A stretch of DNA of 64,000 nucleotides, from the NCBI GenBank assembly GCA_941918925.1, contig OW799237.1, positions 96,631,015-96,695,014 on the forward strand, written 5' to 3'. This stretch comes from Phyto melanocephala. Lineage: Eukaryota; Arthropoda; Insecta; Diptera; Rhinophoridae. Numbering within the stretch: the stretch's first letter is position 1; the number at the start of each line of letters is the position of its first letter. Position numbers and translations under genes: made by a program. The notes beneath the pieces were generated by a model, which was not told where the DNA came from, did not search any database, and saw only the letters and a program-made list of their open reading frames with translations. Positions 35,961-46,898 of the stretch are shown here, piece by piece.

Positions 35961-36817
35961 TTTATACCCTTCACACAGTGAAAAAGGGTATATATAGGTT
36001 TGTCATTCCGTGTGAAATTTCTACAATTTTCATTTCCGACCCCATAAAGTATATATTTTCTGAAAGCTTATGAATAGGGAAGTCGATTAAGCGCTGTCAG
36101 TCTGTCCGTCTGTCCGTCTGACCGTCTGTCCGTGTGTATGTTGAAATCAACTTTTTGAAGCCCCCCGATATCGCTTGGACCCGGGTGAGGTATTAAAATA
36201 TCAGAAATATTCGGGAGTAGATCGGTATTGAAAATCAGAAACATCGGTACATAAACAACTGAGATATGAGCAAAAACCCACGACCACCTCGATTTTTTTC
36301 ACAAAAACAACATTACAACAACAACATACATACATACAAACGTGTATACTGGTTAGAGAAAACGTGTCATCGAATCCCAGCTGAGCCAAAAAAAAATTTT
36401 TTTATATTTAAAAAATTTTTTTTTAAATTTTTTTTTTAATTTTTTTTTATTTTTTTTATTTTTTATTTAATATATTATTTATATTTTTATTATTTTTTTT
36501 TTTAATTTTTTTTTTATTTTTTTTGTTTTATATTAATTATATATATTTTAATTATTTTTTTTAAATTTTTTTTTTAATTTTTTTTTTTAATTTTTTTTAA
36601 AATTTTTTTTTTTTAATTTTTTTTTTATTTTTTTTTTTAACATACATACGTAAATTTATAATTTTACAATGGGATGTTTTTATATTGTATGTTTTTTATA
36701 TGTATGTACGTATTTCATATGGGATAAATGGTGATACAAACTACTGTTATTGCATGACCACACGGTGTGAAGGGTATATAAGATTCGGCACGGCCGAATA
36801 TAGCGCTCTTACTTGTT
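35961..36817 (-). mobile_element. INE-1-like element, family II copy F, apparently full length
   Basis: Low end TTTATACCCTTCACACAGTG with the complementary AAAAAGGGTATATATAGG nearby, then TTTGTCATTCCGTGTGAAAT and GACCCCATAAAGTATATATT. A run of CTGTCCGTCTGTCCGTCTG-type repeats follows. At 36391-36640 is a T-rich array (T runs separated by AA). High end GGCACGGCCGAATATAGCGC then TCTTACTTGTT. It matches the copy at 48237-49082 almost end to end, and the array matches the A-rich centre of copy E. Confidence 0.8.
36391..36640. repeat. T-run/AA array, the internal region of family II elements
   Basis: About 250 bp of 6-12 T runs broken by A or AA. Equivalent arrays occupy the same place in the copies at 48668-48908 and, on the other strand, 22768-23068. 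So the array belongs to the element and varies in length between copies. Confidence 0.8.
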
Positions 36818-36822
36818 TTTTA

Positions 36823-37135
36823 TTTACTTAAGATTTTCAAAGACTTATAATTCTCTTCCAAATATTCCGAAATAGCTGATTTTCAATGCCAAATAAACCT
36901 TATGTACAAGAAATATACTGAAATATATCGGTTCGAGCACTATCGTGATTTTAACAGACGGGCGGACGGACGGACAGACGGACGGACATAGCTAGATCCT
37001 CATAAAATTATGCCAGGCCTTAGAAAATATATAACTAATGAGGTTTTTAACTGATATTTCGACATGTTACAAACGGAATGACAAAATAGATATACCCTAC
37101 ACCATTTTTGTAGTAGTTGGTATGAAAAGTAAAAC
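36823..37135 (+). mobile_element. Fragment of a family I INE-1-like element
   Basis: Contains ACAGACGGGCGGACGGACGG, GACGGACATAGCTAGATC, ATATTTCGACATGTTACAAA and CGGAATGACAAAATAGATAT, then TACCCTACACCATTTTTGTA. This is the far end of the large elements at 4938 and 12089, in plus orientation. The other end is absent. Confidence 0.7.
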
Positions 37136-38367
37136 TGACATTAAAATGTTAAAAATTAAAAAAAAAATTACCCACCTATTAACAATATGTTTGTTTGTTA
37201 TTTCAACAAAAAAAAATTTTTTTGATAATATATTTAACGTTTAAATCGTTTAGTTAAATAAATGTCATATTAAAACTGATTGACAGCTACAAGCAGACAA
37301 AACATTGAAAAAGATATTGAAGTAAGACTTAGAAACAGCAATCAATACACTGTTTGTACACCATTCACCTGTAGTGCAGAGGGTATATCGTCATATGACT
37401 TCAATAAAGCCCTAAATAACATTGAACAAATTTAAGAGGAGAAGCAACAACTCTCTAATTTGAAGCATTAACCAAAATATTTTATTTAAATAAGTGCATT
37501 TTTAAAGCAGAATTTAAATAAAATCTTTAAAGCAAACACATTGAAATAACAATTGAGAGATTGTGCCTCATATGACCGTACTTTATCGATTAGAAATCAA
37601 TGCTATGACGAGAATATAAAGAATATAAAAAAAGTAAAACGTTAAATCATAATTTTCATTTTGGCTTATTAATTTAATTTTTTGACTAATCGTTTCATTT
37701 CATTTATTTTCAAAATTTAAAATGTTCAGTCTAACCTGCAAAAATAATGAAATTTTGAATTCATGTGCACTTGGCATTTTAAAATGTCATATTAAAAAAA
37801 TTTTAATGAGTTTGAAATGTATTTTAGTTCAAATTTTTCATAAAAAATTCTTTTGCTTAAGTAAATTTCAAATAAATTGTATTTTTTATGAATATCAGCC
37901 TTAAAATTTGAAAAAATGACTAATATAAATTCGATGTCGAAATATTTTTTTTTTTTTTTGTAATTTCATGCCAATTTTGAACTGGACTTTACTAAGGGAC
38001 GCCTTAATTTCAATAAATTTTTCAAAATTGCTACCAGATTTTCGTAAATTAAGCCAGTATTATTGGCTTCCAAGTCTTAAGTTGTAGCTTATAAATTATC
38101 ATATAATTAAAATTTATGAATTTTTTTGTTAACTCTAAACTTCTGCAAAATCTTCAAGATACATATTTATTTAAAAAAAAATTAAGTAAAGAGAATAACA
38201 AAATGTGGAGAAAAGCTTAAGTTGTGGTTAATTTCGTTCTCACTCACTATAGTTTATATGAATAAGTATGATATGTTTGATTTACAGAATCAATTTCATA
38301 TGCATATACTTGTGAGTTAAATAGATGATATGTACATCCAACACTTGGACATTCCGATCAAAGAGTT
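37136..38367. other. AT-rich non-coding DNA
   Basis: Nothing recognised. Confidence 0.45.
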
Positions 38368-38397
38368 CTGATGATGAAACCGTAGCTGATTTCGAAA
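38368..38397 (+). ncRNA. Hammerhead-core-like structured motif, copy 2
   Basis: CTGATGAT, stem GAAACC, loop GTAGCT, stem GATTTC, then GAAA. Five of six stem positions pair. The preceding AAAGAGTT and the following ACTCGGC resemble the flanks of the copy at 46869, so both derive from one repeat family. Confidence 0.4.
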
Positions 38398-39233
38398 ATG
38401 CATTCCACTCGGCTGCTGTTTGAAGAAAAACTTACTTTTCCAAGTTTATTCTTTCATAATCACAAACAAAAAAAAATTAATTTCTTCATATAAAAAGGAG
38501 AAATTTAAAAAATGAACTTAAGCCAGTTTTAAAAAAATTTAAATATAATTTAAACCATATTTATTTAATTTAAATTTAGTTTGAAAAGTGTAAAGTTGGC
38601 AAGGCACTTTGCACTTTTATATCAACTTTAAACAATAATAACCTCTTTAAAAATGTAATGATTCCTTAGTTCACCGCATAATAAATTACATGTCCTAGTT
38701 TAAAATTAAACGAGTTACAGTTTTACTTAAAGATTTTATCAAATAATTTACAGTCCAAGGAACCCAAGATCAAAAAACGAATAATAAAAGTAGAACAATA
38801 AGATTAAAGACAAATGAAACTACGCAAAAAAAAAATCATTAAACTTATATGCAGGAACATAGAAAATCTAACACAGATCCAAGTATACAGTATATGTATG
38901 TGCATGTAAGTAAGCTAACATCCTGATACATACATATCATATTTAATGCTGGATCCTATATGGCAAAAAAGTTCTCATATGTATGGACAAATTAAAGGTA
39001 TGTGAAGAGCTAAATTTTTGATCTAACCTTCACTATATAAAATAGATAATTATTTTAAGAAAATCGAAACAAATACGCTTCTCCAAAGAACAATTTGTAA
39101 AACGGTACTTAAATGATTAAACAATGTTAGGGAAGGTTTAACTCCAATATTCCCTTTAAACCGCGCTTCGCCGAAGAAAAAGGTACAAAATTAATATAAG
39201 TAATTGTTTAATTTAAACATTCTATCTTTACCT
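38398..39233. other. AT-rich non-coding DNA
   Basis: Nothing recognised. Confidence 0.45.
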
Positions 39234-39636
39234 TGGGTCTCCACGTAGCAATATTTATTGCCGCAATTGCCAAATTTGATTGCGTCCATAGAAATTGCAA
39301 TGTGTAGACCGCAAATAGCCATCTGTAGCAATTTATTGCGCAATCATTGATTTGCTGATTGCTTGAGTAAACTTTGCCACAATGAGCTGTCAAAATCATT
39401 TCATTTTCTTCAAATTTTTTTGTTTTTTTTTTTTGCACAAACAATGACAATAATACTTCAAAGTGAGATATTAAAAAAAACATAAAAGCTAAATAAAACT
39501 ATTAAATTTTATAAATAAATTACTTGTGTCGTCTTAACCACCCAATGAAAATAGGCATAACTTAGCATTAAAATGCCTTTATTCTGTCGACGTTTTCGCT
39601 TATGCTTGGCAATGAAAATTGCTATTTGTGGACCCA
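39234..39636. mobile_element. About 400-bp inverted-repeat element
   Basis: Left end TGGGTCTCCACGTAGCAATA and right end (reverse complement) TGGGTCCACAAATAGCAATT pair imperfectly for about 30 bases, continuing into TTATTGCC/TCATTGCC. GCAAT/ATTGC words recur inside (39255-39380). No target duplication is clear. The 91-codon minus-strand frame inside has no family likeness. Confidence 0.6.
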
Positions 39637-40469
39637 GCGTTGTTGCGGTTCACAGTAAACAATATTCCTAAATTCTTCATTACAGTCCTCAATATTAATT
39701 TGACAAATTACGTTTATGTCACAATAATAAGGATAGAACAAAAAATTACAGCTCATATATACCATACAATGCAAAAAAAAAACGAAACTACGATGTCATT
39801 ATTATGTTTTAATTTGTAGCACATACGCACTTTAAGGAAAAAATTCACACACACACATGAAAAAAGCGAAAAAACCAGTATAAAACTATTATAAAAACAC
39901 ACAAACAGTTTTTATGTTTATGCCCTATAAAACATGTGTTTGTTTGTGTTGCATGTGAGTGTATGTTTTTCGCAATTTTCACTGCTGTAATATCCTTTGG
40001 AGAAACGCAAACAAAAAAAAAAATACAAATATAATATGTACATATGTGTGAATGTTCATGTGAACATATCTCAAAGTATGTTTATGTATCGTTCATTATT
40101 TTTGATGTTGGGATAATGAAAAATGAACTGCCATCTCTAGTAATTGCACTAGGGGCAGTAATAGGATGAAAAAAAAGAAACTTGAAAAAAAAATTGGACA
40201 AGAACAAAAAGAAACCAAAAGGCTCCTAAAAGTCTGCTATTGTTTTGTGTAAGTAAGCTGCGTCTTAATGAGTGTGTTAACACATACAAGTTTACGACTT
40301 ATAAATATTACACAGGCGTGTACATAGGAAAAAATTAAAAGAGATGTTAAATATATCTAAAAATGTTAAACATTTTTATTAAAAATAGAATTAATTTTTA
40401 TGGGATATTAAACTCAAAAAAAAAAAAATTAGACTAATAAATACAATAAAGATGAAATGTGTGATTGTA
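39637..40469. other. AT-rich non-coding DNA
   Basis: Nothing recognised. Confidence 0.45.
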
Positions 40470-40776
40470 TGTTATAGATTTTATTCGGAACTACTTAATC
40501 AATTTTAAAAAGTTTTCACCAATGCTCGAGGTCTATCCACCAAAAGGTCATAGGCTATAAATTGGTTTTATTCTTTAGGTGGGCTTTAGGTGAGCTCTCA
40601 TACAAATTGAACACATTTTAGAATATATATTTGTACGAGTTACTTTTATAACAATTTTCTTATTCGAGGAAAATGGTTAGGATCTAAGCTCGGGGCATGG
40701 TAATACACATACATATATCAAACAATAAAAATTTCCTGGAGGGTGTGGCAAAGCGCACCGGGCTTGCTAGTAAATA
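40470..40776. repeat. Degenerate interspersed repeat ending GCGCACCGGGCTTGCTAG
   Basis: TTATAGATTTTATTCGGAAC-ACTTAATCAATTTTAAAA near 40474-40510 and GGGTGTGGCAAAGCGCACCG then GGCTTGCTAGTAAATAAATA at the end. This arrangement is common at the ends of short insect interspersed repeats. The class is not determined. It shares the CCGGG...CTAG idea, in inverse orientation, with the repeats at 44931 and 46036. Confidence 0.4.
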
Positions 40777-41487
40777 AATAAAGAAAGAAATATGTATATT
40801 GGTTTTAAAATAACAGTAGTAGTGCCTAATCAATAAAATTATTGTTTCATTTATACAAGAAAATCGGATAAATTAAACATTGGAAAAATTAAAACAAAAT
40901 GCTATTAAAAAAAAACTTTTAAAAATTAAATAAAAATAAAATGAGTATGACCACATAAAAAAAAACATAAGACCTATTTAAATTGTTTACATATTTGTGT
41001 GCTTAAAGTTGTTGTTGAAAATTATCGTAGAAAATAAATATGGTTTTATGAACGCATCTTGTATATTTTAATAAACTAATATTTTAGTAGTTTATAAATT
41101 TAGTCAGTCTCCCGCTCAGAAAGAAGCTCTTAGAGTTTCGTTATTGAACTTTTTAAACTTTTTTTATCATTCAAGTAAATAAAGATTTGACAAAATTCTT
41201 ATGAAAATTTCAGACAAATGTCATTTTAAAATTAGATCATAGCGAAGACCATAATAAACAAAGTGTTACGAAGACTAAAAGTGTTTGCAGATAAAGCAGA
41301 GTATTTCAATTAAGGTTGTACACAAATAATTATGGGTTTTAGTAAACTGAAAATTTATCAGAAAATAATTTTCAAATGTGCTCAAAAATAACAACGTATG
41401 AGGATGTGTGTTTTTAAAAATATTAAATAATTTGCCATTAAGCAAACGTAAGTCAACATACTGCGTAAGTACTTAACGCTTTTTGAG
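40777..41487. other. AT-rich non-coding DNA
   Basis: Nothing recognised. Confidence 0.45.
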
Positions 41488-41887
41488 TATATTGTCGGCT
41501 TAATATGCAAACCTGCCAAATCCACTTAATAAGTTAATTGAAACTTTGATGCCATGTGGTAAATAAAGATACTCCTCATCGACCAGCATGTAGTTTTTCT
41601 TCAATTGAAGTCTTGAAGTCTGAAAAAAGGTTTGATAAGAAAAACGATGAAACATTTTTGTAAGAAAAACAGCAGTACATTATTGGTTTAGTGTCTGTTA
41701 CTAACTCAATTATTTTAACTCAATTAATACGATTTTTTTTTTTGTAGATACATGAAGAAAATCATAAAATTAAACAATTATATTTTTAGTTTTTCTCTCT
41801 AGCTACAAAATATAAAAAGATTTTTGTCTCTTCTGTAAAATTTGCTGAAAGGCAGTTAGCTGGTTTGCATATTAAGCCGACAATATA
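41488..41887. mobile_element. 400-bp element bounded by a perfect 26-bp inverted repeat
   Basis: TATATTGTCGGCTTAATATG then CAAACC at 41488-41513 is the exact reverse complement of 41862-41887. TA at both outer edges would fit a TA-targeting element with termini TTGTCGG...CCGACAA. The interior includes a splice-acceptor-like site and an open stretch on the minus strand (see 41500-42190). Confidence 0.75.
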
Positions 41888-42190
41888 TAGAAGTTGCGTT
41901 GCTATTTCATTTAAAAAATCTGAATGCGTCTATCTTATTTCAGAAATTTATACAGTAAAATAAAAAGCGTTTAAAACCAAGCAATTTGGCATTAATAACT
42001 CAAAATCGTTAATAAAATAACATACGCGGTTTACCTCTTGAGATATGCTGGTTTCCAGGTTGTTGGTGCTACAAAACGGTTGTGAACGTTCAAGTTGATG
42101 TCCAAAAGGTGGTGGTTGAGTGTCTCTGTATATTGGTTTAATACAAACTGTTCTGCTGAGTTGATCAAACCTTCTAACGGCGTTGACTCA
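41500..42190 (-). CDS. Candidate spliced exon pair, unrecognised product
   Basis: On the minus strand, a GC-richer block (about 42190-42035) ends in a consensus donor CAAGAG|GTAAAC. A consensus acceptor CTTTTTTCAG|AC starts the next block at 41619. Joined in phase 0, the second block reads TSRLQLKKNYMLVDEEYLYL then PHGIKVSINL to a TAA at 41502-41500. The first block reads RRFDQLSRTVCIKPIYRDTQ onward with no ATG in that frame. A second frame of the first block is open too, so it could be a 5' untranslated exon. The downstream block lies inside the inverted-repeat element at 41488-41887, which argues for exonisation or for chance. No family recognised. Confidence 0.22.
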
Positions 42191-42192
42191 GC
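42184..42192 (+). promoter_or_regulatory. Possible CncC/Maf antioxidant response element
   Basis: TGACTCAGC fits the ARE consensus TGACnnnGC and contains an AP-1 site. It sits in a GC-rich palindromic patch (GGCGTTGACTCAGCGCC) next to the candidate 5' exon. A nine-base match alone is weak. Confidence 0.3.
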
Positions 42193-42819
42193 GCCGACTC
42201 ACCGCACTATGTAAGTGTGCAATCACACAAGGCAAATTACATGATACGGTTTACACATGACAGACGCTAACACATACTTAAAAAATACATAACTAATCAT
42301 TGACCTTATATTAACTTTATTATTACTTAGTACACAAGTGCTTATTTTTTGTGAATACTATGAAAATTAAAATTGTATTAAAAGTGTAACCAAAATAGTA
42401 GAAATGTCACATCTATGCATCAGCAAACAAAAAACAACGCAACGCTAATTAAATGTATTTGTTAAAACTTTTTCCAAAATGTATTCAAAGTCTCTTGTCG
42501 TATTAATATTACAATCTAAAGTTTTTTTTTATATTCGACAAATTTGTTAAAATTTATATACTAATAAGTACACTTCCGAAGTTTAAAGAGCATGTATCAT
42601 AGATAACAAAAGAACCCGTTACTCTTGTTTATGTAAAGTTTACGTTTGTATGCGTGATCAACTAAAAATTTGTTTGATATTTAAAAATGTTTTAATAAGC
42701 TTTGCAGTTAGATGTTAAAATATTGTGACTCTAAATCAGCAGCATCCATGTCTAAAGTGCTTTGACCTAATTGACATCGTGTTAATACATCTAGTTGTGT
42801 AGGATTATCATAGAGAGAT
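42193..42819. other. AT-rich non-coding DNA
   Basis: Nothing recognised beyond the GC-rich patch at its start. Confidence 0.4.
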
Positions 42820-43000
42820 CGAGGGATATATAGAGGCTTTAAAATATTGAACTCAACCCTCACACGGACAGACGGACATAAGTGAATGAACTATATATCT
42901 ATCAGGATATAGAATATATATATACTTTATGGCATCGCAAATGAATGCTATTAGAATTACAAATGGAATGACAAACTGGGTTGCAATACACCTAACTCCA
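42820..43000 (+). mobile_element. Eroded end of an INE-1-like element
   Basis: CACACGGACAGACGGACATA, AGAATATATATATACTTTAT and ATTACAAATGGAATGACAAA in order: the far-end blocks of the INE-1-like families, without the hairpin end. A more decayed fragment with similar order lies at about 44745-44860. Confidence 0.6.
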
Positions 43001-44930
43001 TCCTCCAAAATGAAATTCATTTTTTTTATCATTTATCACTTCTTTGACTACCCTGTTTTCACTCATCTCCTTTAAGCACAACAAGAGCAGTAACAACAAA
43101 AAGTGGTAAATTGATTTTACTTCTTCTTTTGTAGTAGTAGTAGTTGCAGTTTTTATTTTACTTTCATCATGTTTGGCGGCATCGTTGGCATTTAAGTTTT
43201 ACTGTTGATAATTTTTTTATTGCATTTGTAGTTTGTTTTGTTATTTTTTTGTTGTTCGACATTTTTTAAAATTTCATTTGCCAACTTGTTTTTTAAGTGT
43301 AGCCTTTTTGAAGAACTTATATAGTTCTTTCTTTCCTGTTTTTGTATTCTTATTATTTTGGCAACATGTGTATCTCTTCATTTTCGCCAATTTGCCAACA
43401 GTTTCCAACCCACACAATTCATTCTCCAAATTGTTACTGTTTGGGATTTTTGTTTCGTTGCTGTTAATAAGACTGCAGTTTTAAAATGCATCTTATGGCG
43501 AAACTCAACTGACACAAGAACACTACATGTTACAGCCATCACTTGTTACGAAGATGTATCTAAAAGAATTAAGTGTTTAAGAGGGTGATGTAAAATATTT
43601 TTGGAAAATTTTTATATTTTAAGGAAATTTTTGAATTTTTATAAAAATTTTGAAAAGAAAAAAATTATATATATATTTTACGATTTTGTTCTTTATGTTT
43701 AGCTTGAGATAATTTTTTATTTTTCCTAAGAATATTATTTATTAACTCTAATATTTCGCTACCTTATAGTGGGTAGCTTTTTCAGGGTAAATATACAAAT
43801 TGTATAAGCAAAAACAAATTCAAAACATAAATAATACAATTGTATATTTAGAAATAAATGAATGCTGCAAAATATCACTTTTATCTTTGATATGTCTCAT
43901 AGTGTGTAGAATTTGCTGTCGCTGGAAGGAAAGAAATTTGCAAAGTTCTACAGTCTACAGCATTCTAGTTTGTACATTAAGCGTTGATACTATTCAATCT
44001 GCTATGGCGGTTATGAAGTTGTGTTGCAGTTCAATGCAATTAAATGATTTCTGATTTCTTTACTGGCTTTACAGCCTTCAACCGTCTGTCTCTGATTTTT
44101 TTTTATATACTGGGGAAGTGAATATTCCCAAATACATGGATGCTATTCTATATTAATCATCAAACCATTTACAGTACTATGGGTCCAAAATGAACTTAGA
44201 CTTAATTTTTTTTTAATTTTTTTTTTTTTGCAAAAGCGTTTGTGCAAGCTAGCGAGAGCATTAAATAAGTACAGTGACCCTTAAATAATAAAATTTTTTG
44301 TATTTAGTCATCAAATTCTATATGGAAACTACAAGAAATTTTTGATTTTTACAAAGTTTTCGGGAAAGCTAAAAAATCATTTTATTTTGTTACTGACTAC
44401 TGTTTATTTTTGAACCAATCAAGATATACTTAAATTCATTTGTGAATAGATGTGTGATCAATAAAGGTTCCAAATAGAGCAATAAAAAAATTTTAAAAAT
44501 TGTCACATAAACGATTACGTCAGAACAGCGACGATTTGAAACAATACTATTACACGAAGAGAATACTATTGCACGGTCTTTAATAAAAACAAAAAAAAGA
44601 TATTGTTGGTTATTGTTTTATTTAATCAATCAATCAAGTTATTATTTAAATAATCAATCAATCATTCATATGATTGCTGTACCAGAGTTGCACTTCATTG
44701 GGCTAAATTATAACAATATTATTGTGGGTTGTCGTATGACCCAATAAAATTAAAAAAGTTGACTTCAACATTCATCTGAACGGACTGGTGAACACAGCTA
44801 AATCGAATTCTCTATCTATAAGGATCTACAATATACATATCGTTGGTCACAGGTAGAAAGGCCCTAACTCAAATAGTTGTTATTTAAGAGGAAATGGCAA
44901 AACCAAAAAAAAAAAAAATTTTTATTATTA
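43001..44930. other. AT-rich non-coding DNA with one structured motif
   Basis: No gene recognised. The overlapping frames at 43233-43588 have no family likeness. Contains the motif at 43754-43785 and the eroded element fragment at about 44745-44860. Confidence 0.4.
43754..43785 (-). ncRNA. Hammerhead-core-like structured motif, copy 3
   Basis: Minus strand: CTGAAAAA, stem GCTACC, loop CACTATAA, stem GGTAGC, then GAAATATTAGAGTTAATAAA. The 6-bp stem is perfect, but G8 of the CUGANGA box is A. Confidence 0.4.
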
Positions 44931-45406
44931 TAATATACTAGCCAAGCCCGGCTCGCGTTGCTACGCCCCTTGATGAATAAAAAAGCATTCTGAATTTTAA
45001 TTGAATATCAAGTGCAATAAGCTAAAAATTATAACATGTTTGTATGAGCAAGGCACCGCCCACTTTTCTAATCACGAAATTATATAGTCATGACAGCTCA
45101 ATATGTGTGCAAAGTTTTAGAAAATTCGATATAGCGCAAGTAGCTAAAAATTATAACTTATTTCTTATGGGCGTGGCACTGCCCACTTTTTTAACCACGA
45201 AGTTATGTAGTCATGATAGCTCAATGTGTGTGCAAAGTTTCAGAAAAATCGATCTAGTGAAAGTTGCTAAAAATGATAACTCATTTTTATGGGCGTGGCA
45301 CTGCCCACTTTTATAATCACGAAACTGACATAAGAACCTTCTCCTTATAATAACAAATACCAAATGACCAAGGGAAAAAGGGATTCATTTTTATATATAT
45401 AGATTT
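44931..45406 (+). mobile_element. Repeat of the CGTTGCTACGCCCC family, copy 2
   Basis: TATACTAGCCAAGCCCGGCT then CGCGTTGCTACGCCCCTTGA; three modules of ATGGGCGTGGCACTGCCCAC-like sequence with TCATGA-AGCTCAATGTGTGT between them; end TTTTTATATATATAGATTT. The module is tandemly repeated with a period near 120 bp. No coding capacity. Confidence 0.75.
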
Positions 45407-46035
45407 GTTTTTTGTAAAATCACTTTAAAATTTGTTATTTTTAATACCATTGCATTTAATTTTTAAGTCGAATTGTATTTGTGTAAAATGTATAGGAATC
45501 ATTGAAAAAACTTAATTTAGTAAAAAATACGAGTTATGGCCTTTCTACAAGTGACCATGAAAACTATAGTAATTACAGACGCAATACACATTACACTCTC
45601 GTGTAATGGGTGTTAAATTTTCTAAATTACAAACAAGTATAAATAAGTAAATTTAATAAAATTTTGTTTAAAAAATTAAAAAAGTTCCTGTTAGAAACAT
45701 TTTTAATTTACAATAATAAATAATTATAAAAAAAATAATTTTCCCGCCTTTTTTGAAAAATTGCTTATAAATAATTTTCATATTGTTAACTGTTTTTAAT
45801 TGCTTATACATTTCCTGAAGAAGGTTCCCCATGTGGTAGCGAAATGTTAGAAGAAATAAAATTATTTTTATATATTTATAAAGAACTGATTTCAAGCTTG
45901 TAATATAAAACAACAATTTTTATAAATTAAAAATATCGAAGACATTTACCTAATATATTAAGTGAAACATATTTAGTTTAAAAATTTCGGTTAATAAAAA
46001 ATTAAAAACATAGTTTTAACAAAAATATATAAAAA
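45407..46035. other. AT-rich spacer with one structured motif
   Basis: Apart from the motif at 45815, nothing recognised. Confidence 0.45.
45815..45844 (+). ncRNA. Hammerhead-core-like structured motif, copy 4
   Basis: CTGAAGAA, arm GGTTCC, loop CCATGT, arm GGTAGC, then GAAATGTTAGAAGAAATAAA. The CUGANGA box is intact, but the left arm pairs at only four of six positions. The following sequence matches copy 3. Confidence 0.4.
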
Positions 46036-46718
46036 ACACTAGCTAATACCCGGTGTGCTTCGCCACCCGAAATTTTAGTATTTAATTCATATGGCAGGTG
46101 CCACGCCCACTATTGTTAATGCACCCATTTTCTTCATAAATGTTTATTTGAATATCAAAGTTGCTTTTGCAAAATTTTAGTACTATAATCGATATCGTTT
46201 TCCAGATATACGAATTTTAGTATTTAATTCATATGGTAGGTGCCACGTCCACTATTAATAATGCACCCATTTCTTGCCTAAATGTTCATTTGGGTGTAAA
46301 AGTTGCTCTTGCAAAATTTTACTACTCTAATCGATATCGTTTTCCAAATATACGAATTTTAGTATTTAATTCATGTGGCCATGCCTACTATTGCAAGTAC
46401 GCCCATTTTTTTACCCAAATGTTTGTGTGGATGTCAAAGTTTACCGTACTTAATTTGCAAACTCTAGCTGCATTAAATTTCGTGATATATAATATTTAAT
46501 ACTTATTCTTTAATAGGGCGTGGCACCCCGCCCACTTACAATTTCAAACCAAAGTATAGCCTATAGTTCCTTCCAGACATACAGAAAGATTCTGTGAAAA
46601 TTTTAAGGAAATCGGTTAAGCCGTTTAACCGTCTATAAAGCACAAACAAACATACAAACATACAAACATATAAACATACAAACATACAAACACACATTGA
46701 TTTTTATATATATAGATA
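46036..46718 (+). mobile_element. Repeat with ACTAG-CCCGGTGTGCTTCGCC start and TATATATAGAT end
   Basis: Starts CACTAGCTAATACCCGGTGT. It has tandem modules (ATTTAATTCATATGG-AGGTGCCACG-CCACTATT at about 46081, 46221 and 46362), a GGGCGTGGCACCCCGCCCAC box, AAATCGGTTAAGCCGTTTAACC and an ACATACAAACATACAAAC run. It ends in TTTTTATATATATAGAT. Distantly like the CGTTGCTACGCCCC family in layout, but a separate sequence. Confidence 0.7.
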
Positions 46719-46868
46719 AAAGAATATGAACATGAAGGAAATGCCATTTGATAAGAAAAAAATAGAAAAATTAGAAAATGAATACCATACTTAACTATTT
46801 TTAATTTCTGTTGAATGTTAACATAAAAAGTAGTTTCAAATTACATATAAGTAAACCAATAAAGAGTG

Positions 46869-46898
46869 CTGATGATAAAATCGAAGATGGTTTCGAAA
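46869..46898 (+). ncRNA. Hammerhead-core-like structured motif, copy 5
   Basis: CTGATGAT, stem AAAATC, loop GAAGAT, stem GGTTTC, then GAAA. Five of six positions pair, one of them U-G. The flanks resemble copy 2. Confidence 0.4.

Noticed and set aside
39208..39483. 91-codon minus-strand frame
   Set aside because: It lies across the end of an inverted-repeat element and resembles no protein family; treated as a chance frame.
43233..43588. Two overlapping frames with hydrophobic content
   Set aside because: Composition-driven; no start context, splice sites or family match.
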